Below are positions 54,481 through 64,000 of a DNA stretch of 64,000 nt, piece after piece. Made by a program: the position numbers and the translations under genes. How positions within the stretch are numbered: position 1 is the first letter of the stretch; each line of letters opens with the position of its first letter. The stretch lies in contig NC_084774.1 of assembly GCF_028858725.1 (NCBI RefSeq), forward strand, positions 2,764,001 through 2,828,000, in the 5' to 3' direction. The notes below the pieces were generated by a model. The model was not told where the DNA came from and searched no databases. It saw only the letters and a program-made list of their open reading frames with translations. The DNA comes from Colius striatus (lineage: Eukaryota > Chordata > Aves > Coliiformes > Coliidae).

Positions 54481-56010
54481 GGCTCATGCATGGCTGCATC
54501 CCTGCCTGCTGTGCCATGCTGCAGCCTCTACTTGCAGGCAAGACATAGGGACAACTTGTGGCCTCTGGAAAAAAAAAATACAGGTTGCTGGCTGGGGTTA
54601 AACCACACAGATAAGGTGATTGACACTGTGCTGGATGTGGACTCCTTTAATGCTGAAGTTGCTAACGACCTGCCAGATAAGAGCCAAGGTGCAGGCTGGG
54701 CTGTGGCAGCCATGGAGTGAGTTCTAGGTCTTCTGTGTGATAGTATCTGAAGCAGTATTTTAGGAGATGGTTGTGTTAGTGGCAGAGATCAGATTGGGCA
54801 GGGAGTGGAACCTGCTTGATGTGTGGCTGACTGAGAGATCTGGGAACAGTAAACTTTATGGCTTGGTAATAGTGTCCTTCCTTAGGTGTGGGATGTGCTA
54901 AAAGCCATGCTTGATCTGCAGGCAGTACAATTATAAAGCATGAACAGCACAGGCGTTAGAATTGACCACTGAAGCTTTGATAAGCTCAGAATTCTTTTGG
55001 CCATTGGTGCCAGCAGCAGGAAGGTGACGTTAAGGTAGAGCACAGCAGCTGCAGGCACGGTGCCTCGGGCCCTTCCTGCAGTTTGTGCCAAGAGCACAAT
55101 CCATCATATTTGTCAATGTGAAGAAATTGCAGTATGGGCCCCTGGTTTGTGTTATTTTGAAGGCCTGGACTCTAAGCACACACACAAAGATTTCAAGACA
55201 CCTCTTTTCTATGACAGAAGCTACGTGTTTGGGTATGGGGTGACTTGTGTGCCCTCACATGCTGTCTGGTGAAGTGTTCCTGGCAGCGTGAGCTGAGGGG
55301 CTTTGCTATATTGGAGGTGAGCACATCTATGACTTGAATGTGCTTGGGCATGGGACTATTCAGAGCTGCTGTAGAAACATTCTTTGTGTCTGTATTTGGG
55401 GCTTCTTTGTGCAGAAGAGAAGCTGATTCCTTGTGTCTGAACTTTGTGAAACAGAGCTGACTTTAAACAGTTAAAATAACATTTTCCTACTTGACAAACA
55501 AGGAGGCAAAAGAAATTGTTGCTTCAGCTCTCTGAAACTGGGCATCTTGGCTGTTCCTGGAAGAGGGCTTTCCTTCCAAAATGTGCCTCTTCTCTCCTAG
55601 CACCAGGGAAGGCAGCGTTGAAATAAAATAGTCTGAGGCTGGTGATTTGTTTAGAGAGCAGAATGGAAAAATCCCATGTGTTTTCCATTCACTAAATCAG
55701 ACATTTGGGCTCTTTTGCTACCATTCGGGTTCCTGTTAAAACAAGCCTTTAGTGACAGGCTTGTGCCTGTCTCCCTGGGGCTGGCCTGGTCTGGGTGACC
55801 CGAGGATGACGTGGTGAGAGCAGAAGGAGTGCAGGGGGAATGAGGAGATGGTCTGGGAAATCTTGGGGGCTTTTCAAAGGCTTCAGGATGGTCACTGATG
55901 AGGAACTTGTGGGGCTACTGAGAGAGGCAGGGACGGAGGCCTCAGTGCTGGAAGGAAGGCAGCAAAGGAGAGGAAGCTGCACCAGAAAAGGGGGAGGAAA
56001 GAAGGATTAT

Positions 56011-56275
56011 AAAGATTAGGTCCAATTAGATACATACACTTTAGACATCAGATCCTATTAAACACTCCTGGTTTAAAACCAGGCCCTATTATATGGTTGC
56101 AGCTTCCAGACAAAGTCCTGTTAAGTGGAGCTGCTTTGAAATCCAGGGCCTCAGACACAGCTGTTATGAAGATCAGACTCTATTTAATATATGCAGTTTG
56201 AAGATTAGGCCCTGTTAAACACAGGCAGTTCAAAGCTGGCCTCCAATTAAGCAGAGGCAGTTGGAGAATTGGAGC
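56011..56275. repeat. Decayed tandem array, about 8 units of 30-32 bp
   Basis: Unit starts can be placed at 56011, 56043, 56075, 56107, 56138, 56168, 56200, 56231 and 56263. The common core is roughly AAGATYAGGCCCTATTAAAC followed by a short CAGTTT-like end. Units differ at many positions, so the array is old. It shares no sequence with the other two tandem repeats. Confidence 0.75.
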
Positions 56276-56519
56276 TTGTGGGGAAAGGGGAACCTGTGGA
56301 GCAGCTCCATGCATCTGCAGTTCCTTCCTGGTGAAAAAAAGCCTCTGGCCAGCCATGAGCAGGATGCTCAGGGTCCTTCCTACCTGTGGTAAATTACCCC
56401 AAATTGATTCTTCAGTGTGAAGGAAGGTAGGGTGGTCTCCAGGCTGGTGGAGAACAGAGGCTTGAGGCTTCTAGAGAGGTTTAGAGGTGATGCTCTCTGA
56501 AATGACAAGGGACTGGGGG

Positions 56520-56597
56520 AATCATAGAATGGTAGGGTTGGAAGGGACCCTTAGAGATCATCTATCCAACCCCTCCAGCAGAAGCAGGTTCACCATG
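56520..56597 (-). mobile_element. Short CR1 LINE tail, group C
   Basis: Antisense tail AATCATAGAATGGTAGGGTT, then GAGATCATCTATCCAACCCC; about 78 bp. Confidence 0.8.
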
Positions 56598-57439
56598 TAA
56601 TTGGGGGAATAAAAGGATATCCTGTGTTTCCTTCTGTTTTCTCTGATATTCAGAGACATATCAAGGGGCTGTAACCCTGAGCTCTTTGGACCTGGCCCAG
56701 AGAAAGGGCTGTGCTGTGGATGGGGTGGTTGTGTACATAGAGAGGTAAGTCCTGGATAGCCCCAAGGTGTTTGCATGTCCAACAAGCTGTACATTACCAG
56801 GAAATGTGGGCACCCATCTCTCTAAGACCTAAAGAACCATGCACAGCTTGGCTTGGGGTCTGTGGCTGGGATGTTTGAGACCTGCACTCAGCACCAGCCT
56901 TCCTTTCTTGCAGAGCACAATGGTGCAAAGGGCAGACTGGCCAGTGAGGCACCTGCAGATGGTTTTACTCTGAGATTGCCCAGTTCCTCTTGATTCCTTG
57001 TGTGGACTCCATGGCTGCTCACCTTATTAATGGGCACAGTTAAGAAATACATCTCAGTGGGGAGATGTACATCTCCCTGGGGAGACAATGGGGACAGCAG
57101 TGGTGTCTGGTCCAGACCTGCTGCCCCAAGGCAGCACTCCCTTCTCTGGGTCCCTGCAGTGGATAGCCCAGAGCTGCTAAGCCTTGCCCAGAGGTGACTT
57201 GCTTACACAGCTAATGTTCTTCCTACAAAATCCCATCGCCTATCCCTCCTCGTCCCATATCTCCAGGTGTTGTCACAGTGTGGCTCTGCTCTGTGTGTGA
57301 TGCACAAAGGGGTGAAGAGCAAGAAGAGTCAGTTTCTCCCAGATCCTCACATCAGTACAGGGCTGTGAAGAGCCATTGTGGTGCTTTTGCAAATGTTACT
57401 GGCTTCATTGCAGTTTGTTTCTGGGGGATTTATTTGGTG

Positions 57440-57860
57440 TTCCTTTTGGTCCTGAGCCTCAATAGAATCAGATAACTTTTAATTAGTGCTGGGTGCTTTT
57501 TATCTTTGATGGAGCAAAGGGATATTACCACTTGGATTTTTTAGCATATGAAATATTAAATTTATATATTCAATTTTTGTCTTAAATATGATATAGCAGC
57601 ACAGTATTAGTATTAAAACTTTAATCCAGTGTAAATGTCAGAATGAGTTGCAATGATAAAACCTAAATGAAATTTATTTATCTCTCTGTTTAACTTACAA
57701 TAGCAAAAGATTTTCAAGACAAAACAGGTTTCTTTCATGTTTCAACAGAAGTGCCATTTCTTTGCTGTTAAAGAAACCATCCCAGTAGAAGTTGTTTGGG
57801 GTTTATTTTTTACCACTGCTAATTTGCATGACTTGAAGGCCCAGGGCTTTAATGAGCTCT
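57440..57860. promoter_or_regulatory. AT-rich block, possible conserved non-coding element
   Basis: About 420 bp of AT-rich single-copy sequence, unlike its flanks. It has TTTTAATTAGTG, repeated GATA-like sites and an octamer in reverse (ATTTGCAT, 57832-57839). No frame is open. Function is inferred from composition only. Confidence 0.3.
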
Positions 57861-58325
57861 GAGGCTAAGACCTATGGTGACAGATTGGAGGGCTGTTAAC
57901 TCTCATATCTCCTTATCCCCATCTTTCCTCTCCTATTTGTTTCCTTCCCTCCCTCCCCTGTTCTGCTCCTCGGAAGGAGCTGTGCACACTTGGCCCTGGC
58001 TGATGCTATCTTTGCAACAAGTGAGTCCCCATGAGGGTTACCAGGAAGAGTGGCAGCTCTGGGTAATGCTCAGATAGGCTAGAGAAAATGACCAGCCCAT
58101 TCTCCTGTGACCTTTGCTGGGCTCAGGTAGCCTGTGCACTGTCCAGGGTGTTGCATGAAAGCCACAGTGAGGATGAATTTGCTGCATGTGCACTTGAAAT
58201 TGGGCCTGATGCATGTGGTTTGCACAGTGTGCGAGAAGAAAGCTGCTCCTCAGCATGTGGAAGGCACAAGAGGATGCTCTGAGTTCTCTCAGACATGAGC
58301 AGTGTGAGATCAGACTTTAGGTCAG

Positions 58326-58905
58326 AGAACCCAGAATCCCCAAACAGTGGTGGTGGGCAGGGCCCTGCAGAGCTGCTCCAGCCCAACCCCCTGCTAAGGC
58401 AGGTTTCCCTCACTCAGGGGGCACAGGAACGTGTCCAGGTGGGTTTGGAAACCTCCTGAGAAGGAGCCTCCACACGCTCCCTGGGCAGCCTGGGCCAGGG
58501 CTCCCTCACCCACACAGTAAAGAAGTGTTTTCTGGTGTGGAGCTTTTTGTGTTCCAGCTTATGTCCGTTAGCCCTTGTCCTGTCACCAGCCACCACAGAA
58601 AAAACACTGTCTCAGTCATATGCCTTGATGAGATCTCCCCTCAGGCTTCTCTTCTCTAGGCGGAACAGCCCCAGGGCTGCAGCCTTTCCTCCTCACACAC
58701 ATGTTCCATCCCCTCAGCATCTTGGTGTCTCTGCACTGGCCTCTCTCCAGCAGTTCCCTGTCCCTCTTGAGCTGAGGAGCCCAGAACTGGACACAGGACT
58801 CCAGATGAGGCCTCAGCAGGGCAGAGTAGAGGGGGAACAGAACCTCCCTCAACCTGCTGCTCACACTCTTCTCGATGCCTCCAGGATGCCATTGGCCTTC
58901 TGGAA
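58326..58905 (-). mobile_element. CR1 LINE 3' end, group A
   Basis: Antisense copy of about 580 bp with CAGGAACGTGTCCAGGTGGG and CTTCTCTTCTCTAGGCGGAA. It is closely similar to the copies at 17876-18615 and 25541-26195. Confidence 0.86.
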
Positions 58906-60264
58906 GGATGATGCCCTGCTCTGACCTGACTCATCTCCTTGTGCTGTTTGGCCTTGCTTGCTCAGCTCCTTAGTGGAAGCAGGAAGAAAGACCCTCTGTT
59001 GAGATATCATCTGCCCTCTCCTGCTGATAAGGCTTCTTGAGGAAAGAGGTGGGGAAAAACTGCAAATGAGTCCTTGAGAGGCTGTGAGAGGAGGTTTGAG
59101 GGAGTGAGGGACAGGCAGTCCCAGCCCAGCTGGCTTGGTCCAGGCAAGCTGACATGCTGAGGGGCTGTGGAAAGGCTCAGGCTGGCTAGGGGGATACCAT
59201 AGTGCCCAAAAGTGAGCTGCAGCAGGGAGTTGCTTGGAGACAGGTTCCAGCAGGACACTTTAGATGTCTTTGTCCCCATAGTGGTTGCAAGTAGCTGTAA
59301 TGAAGAAGCCCTGTCCCTGTCCCCCCAGGCTGTGTGAAGCAGTGGGATGAATCTCTGACGTGTAGGTGCGTGGGCTGTGCTGATGGAGCCAGTGTGGAGC
59401 AGGCAAGGCTCTTGGAGCAGTGCTTATGTACACGAGGTTTCCTCTGCCTTTCATCTTTTAATCTACATCTTTTCTTTTTTGAAGCAGCAGCAGATGAAAG
59501 AGCCCACCACTCACATCAAACCCCTATCAAATGCATTAAAGGAAATGGTTTTGGCTTTATGGTTTGCTTTGAAGGAACCAGTGGTGAAATGAGCTAGGAA
59601 AGCCCAGAAGACACTGCAGATAGTTCAGCTGCATTTCTAGTGTCAAAGTTGTTCTCTGAAGTAATTAAGATGCAGGTGTTGGAAAAGGATGCAGGAGGCT
59701 TCATCATTATGGTGCACTTTAGCTCAGCATTTTGGCTTCTGCTGTGCCTCAGAGATAGCTGCAAAACTGCCCCAAATTACCTCTTCCACTCAAAACAAGT
59801 CACAGGACTTGGAGATGGCAGCAGCAAAGGTAGAGATGCAGAAACATTTCAAAACTTACCTCTGGATAGACCTTCTGTTTTAAATTCCTTCTCCTTATTG
59901 AATGCAATATATCAGATGTGAGGGCTTCCTGTATCAGGAATAAGATCATGGCCCAGATTGGTGAGATAGAAAGGCAGAGTGATGTGCAGAGGTGCCATGA
60001 ACAGGCCCAGGGTGATATATTAAATACAGGAGTTGGGGGTTAGCTGGGCTCTCCCTCCTCCAAGGAAATTGCCTCCCCTGTATCAGTGGATTTGGGGCCA
60101 GCATTTAATAACGGGGCAGATTGCACATCATGATTGCAAATATCTTAACCAGGGAGATGTGGTGATTTCATATTTTCCTGTGTGTAAGCTGTAATTGTAG
60201 CCCTTGTGTCTAGACAGGTGGAGGTTAATAAAAGCAAATGAAAAGTGAATGTCTGTTAGTGGAG

Positions 60265-60430
60265 ACCCAGTGGGGTGGGAAGGGCCCTGCAGAGCTGCTT
60301 CAGCCCAACCCCCTGCTAAAGCAGGTTCCCCTCGCTCAGGGGGCACAGGAACGTGTCCAGGTTGGTTTGGAGACCTCCCGAGAAGGAGCCTCCACACCCT
60401 CCCTGGGCAGCCTGGGCCAGGGCTGCGTCT
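60265..60430 (-). mobile_element. CR1 LINE 3' tail, group A
   Basis: Antisense tail of about 165 bp with GGAAGGGCCCTGCAGAGCTG and GAGAAGGAGCCTCCACACCC. It stops abruptly at GGGCCAGGGCTGCG. Confidence 0.83.
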
Positions 60431-63400
60431 CTCTCCAGCTTCATACTTGGGTAGCTTTGGGGACCACTGAGATTTCAACAGTGTGGCTACAGCTGCTATT
60501 TCTCTCTGAGGGCAGGCAGGCACAGGCCATTCAGTACAAGCCTGAGCCTCGAGGAGTGGTGGTGTGCTGAGCTGATGGGAAATCTGCCTTTAAACTGGAG
60601 GCATTTGTAAGCATGGCTTGCTGGATTTGTGGGGAAATACTATTGAGCTGCTGTGCTATTGATTTAGATGTTTACCTGGGGTTTGCAGTCTCACTCCTCT
60701 TCCTTTCCATTTGCTTTGGGACTCTGTGGGCGTATGTTGACAGGAGCTGTTCCCTCATTGCCCCTGGAAGGGGAGCTGGGTAGTGCTTGGCATGGCTGCA
60801 GCAGGATTCCCTCAGGCCAGGCTCAGACCTTCAGGTCAAAGCTCAGTCACGGAGCCTGGTGCATCACAGCACTGTCCCAGCAAATACAGTTATTTTCCTC
60901 CTTTCAGGCTCAATTTTACACTGTGGTGATCTGTAGGAGACAGAGTACACCCACTGAAACCTTTCTAAAGTACCACCTTGCAGTTGTGCACAGAGAAAGC
61001 AGAGACCTGGAGCAGGCAGCATTTTTTGTAAAGAAATATCCAAGCTCTCCTTCTTTTCTGAGTGATGGTGTCTCTTAAGGTATCAATGAGGAGTGTCATG
61101 AATGCTGATGACATAAAAGAGGCCATCAAGAAGAAATTCCTTCCTACAGACGCTGCTTCGGCATCTCTTGCTGGACAGCAATCAACCCTTGTCCTGCAGA
61201 AGGGGCTGCTGAAGCTGTTGAGCACCTCAGGGCACTAAGCTGAACAGACAGATTCATTCTGCTGACAGAATTAAAATACCAAGGGCAGCCAGGACAGAGT
61301 GTGACCATTGCCCATGGTCCCTGTCCCCAGTGCAGTCCTCCCAGGCAGGGCTGTCTGGGCACTGCCCTGGCCCCGAGCCTTTGGTGACAGGGTGCTCCTG
61401 GAGTCACTCCAGCTCCACAAGCCCAGCTAGGGCTGCCCCTGTGCCTCCATCGACATTGCCAGGCTCTGCTGGGCAGCAATTTCACACGTGGATGATGGAT
61501 ACAAAACACCCTCCTGTTTTTCTGGCTGCATCTCCCAGCCCATTGGAAGTGGGGCGGGTGGGTCCGATGGAGCTAGACTGGGATTGCTGGTCTCTTCCCA
61601 TCTCAGCTTTGGGGTTTCACCTTAAGAGCAATGGGGCTTGTTCAGGCAGAAAAGGAACATTTGAAGCACAGGGCAGAGAAACTGATTTTTCCCTTTTGTG
61701 AAGGGAGAAAAAGTAAATCCTGGGTGCTGGTGTGAAATGGAATAGAGAAGGAGCTGTCTGGATTACAGGGAGAGAAATACCAGTTGTATTAAAATGGGAG
61801 TAAAACCAGGAAGGCTTTATCAGGGCCATTCCCTAACAAAACTTGCAGCTACAGGCTGTATATGAAAAGGCTCAGATTTGAATCCACAGAAACATTTCAG
61901 TTCCAATAATCCTGCAGCGTTCAGGCAAAACTCCTGTGGGGTCCAGTGGGAGCCTTGCTCGAGGCCTGCAGGATTTACCTTATCAGGCTTTTGAAAATGT
62001 TAAAGAGGTTAAAACCACCGTCTGATTTACCCAGAGGAAAATGCTGTGCAGAGGCAATGCCAGTGCCTGTGTGGCACAGGGAGAGCAGGACACAGCATCC
62101 CTGAAGATCCCAGCTTTTCTCTTTGTCCTTGCCCATTCACTGTTCAGCAAAAGGAAAGGGATGAAAGCAAGAACCTAGAAAGTTTCTCTTGCCACTCTGT
62201 CAGCTCTTTTTTTTCTCCCCCCTTCTCTCTCCTTTATTTCCTTTGTGTTTGCTGGGCTGTGAAGTTCCCTCAGTTGCTGCTGCCCTCTGCCCTTGGTGCA
62301 GCGAGGCTGGGAAATGGGCAGTGCAGGGTTACCGGAGGAGCCTTCCCAGGACGTGCCACGCTTTGTGAGCAGTGGCCCTGCCATATGTCCCCCCTCCATG
62401 AAGGCTGTGGTGCTGTCTGTGAGCCACACTGGCACGGATGTGACCTGGGAGGTGAAGCTTTTCCCCAGTACTGGGTACTAAAATGTGTTCTGCTGAGGAG
62501 ACCTGCAGCTGCACTGGCACCACGAGGATGTGGTCTCCAGCACATTGCAATGGGATTCAGGCACACAGGGGCTTGTAAATGCCAGTTAGTGCTATGAAAC
62601 GTGGTCTCTGGGGACAGTGGGCAATTGCCACTGCTCTTGTCCCAGGTGAGTGGGAGATGACAGGCTCTGCTTTTGTGCCCCTCTGTGCCAGGGCTGTTTG
62701 GCCCAGGGCTGCTCCAGCACAGAGCAGCCCCGTGCTGGGTGTGGGATGTGTGAGGTGCCACACTGGCAGCAAAGATGCAGACTTATAAAAAATATTCATT
62801 AACCTATTTCTGTTTTCTGGCTGCTACAGTTATTTTTGGGCCCTGTCTCTTTCCCATATGACCTGAGTTTTACTGCTTGAGGCGATTGGATTGATGAGAA
62901 CACTTTTGCAATGTTGTTTAAACCCAAAATTCAGTGGAATGAGGAGAACAGTTGAAAAGGAGCAATCTCTGATTTTCAGAATCTTTGCTTTCCAGTGGGT
63001 GATGGGGAGAAGAGCCAGCCCCAGTGTGCCATGGCCCTGTGGGTGTGTGTGCCGTGTGGCTGTAGCTACAGTTCCTCACCAAAGCATGGTCCTACTTAGG
63101 AAATGACTTCCTCTAGAAAGCTGGAGGCAAAAGGGTATCCTGATGTAGAAGGAGCTCAGGTGAGGAGCCTCTGGGGACTTGTTGGAAAATCAGAGATGAG
63201 AAGTACACATCAGGCAGCTTGAAACATTGGGGCAGGACCAGCTACTGTAGAGTATGTTCTTGGTGCCACAAGCCCCAGCAGCATCAAGGGAAGGATGGGA
63301 AAAAGTGGTCACTGTTGGGAAATTCTTCACGTGCTCAGACAACACTCAGACCATGTCCTGAAGGATGAACCTCTGTAACCCACACGGCATTTCTTTTCTC

Positions 63401-64000
63401 ATGCTATGGGTGACTGTGGCTCTTCTCACCATCAGCCTGAAGGAATGATCAGCACCAGCCCTGCACTACCGACCCCTCAGAGATGACCTGTGGCAGCGTC
63501 TTCCAGAGGTTAATGATACATGATGGGGAAATGGTCAGTTTTAAATTCCCTGCTGTCTGATTTCACTCTGTATCCTCTTGTCTTTGTGCTTCTGCAAAAA
63601 GCCCAGCCAATGGGTGGCTTTCAGCTATTAACTTTCTCTTTTTTTTTCCCCTATTTTGGGGTTCTTTTCCCTTCCTGGTAATTGGTGCTGGGTTGCTGGG
63701 GGGAAACCATCTGTGTGACTGGGCAGATTTAGAGAGTCAGTAACAGAAGGGATGTTATCAGAGTCTGAGACTTTAGAAGGCTCTGGTAATCCAAAGCTGA
63801 TTACAGCTGGGCTGGTGCAGAGATAAATTTGGGACATATTGGTCACTGACACATCCCAGCAGCGCTGAGCAGTGTGGGGCTGCCTGTGTGTGTCAAGGGC
63901 TGGGGGAGTTCTGTGTGTTTGCACGACCCTGGTAGAAATAGTGACCCTTTCCCTTGAGATCATGGCTGCTGAAGGAGATGTGGGGGAAAAAAAGGCAGAT

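Larger units (their letters stand above)
43461..64000. other. Intergenic region upstream of ERGIC3
   Basis: No coding exon with family similarity and splice sites is found on either strand over about 20.5 kb. In human, CEP250 lies further upstream of ERGIC3; nothing like its coiled-coil sequence appears here. Contents are the CR1 fragments, tandem repeats, inverted repeat and AT-rich blocks listed separately. Stretches such as 45660-47600, 49180-51570 and 60430-64000 show only unremarkable single-copy sequence. A lncRNA or distant non-coding exon cannot be excluded. Confidence 0.5.

Noticed and set aside
54575-54610. Possible retroviral LTR end (GCTGGGGTTAAACCACAC)
   Set aside because: This short motif recurs in bird genomes, but no second LTR, target duplication or internal sequence was found.
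63420-63600. Possible very old CR1 remnant
   Set aside because: A few words resemble CR1 3' region, but no continuous match or tail could be followed.

Overview
This window looks like avian nuclear DNA. It carries three vertebrate genes split by canonical GT-AG introns, and roughly a sixth of it by eye is 5'-truncated CR1 (chicken repeat 1) LINE copies. CR1 density is high for a bird; it is unusually high in woodpeckers and their relatives, but species cannot be settled from this sequence.

Layout. (1) 1384-18850, + strand: the last 20 coding exons (954 codons, 5' end outside the window) of a type-II ferlin, called FER1L4 from its family features and its position next to ERGIC3. The frame is open and ends in a normal ferlin transmembrane tail. 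(2) 20480-21600: a GC- and CpG-rich stretch, then a 1.67-kb minisatellite of about fifty 32-34 bp units (21613-23284). (3) 23958-26651, + strand: a compact six-coding-exon ST3GAL1/2-type sialyltransferase of 319 residues with all sialylmotifs. (4) 28376-43340, - strand: complete ERGIC3, 13 coding exons, 383 residues, starting in a CpG island at about 42860-43460. The sialyltransferase and ERGIC3 converge, with candidate poly(A) signals only about 640 bp apart. (5) 43461-64000: about 20 kb with no coding exon I can support. It holds CR1 fragments, a 49-bp x5 tandem repeat, a decayed array of ~32-bp units, a 12-bp perfect inverted repeat and two AT-rich blocks that may be conserved non-coding elements.

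How the genes relate. All three products belong to the secretory/membrane system: ERGIC3 cycles between ER and Golgi, the sialyltransferase is a Golgi type II enzyme, and ferlins are C-terminally anchored Ca2+/lipid-binding vesicle proteins. They do not form one pathway; the grouping is a synteny block. Human has FER1L4 (annotated as a pseudogene/lncRNA) beside ERGIC3 on 20q11. The intact ferlin frame and the sialyltransferase lying between the two genes are the main biological points. The most unusual DNA is the minisatellite, whose repeat unit joins an acceptor-like sequence to a near-consensus splice donor.
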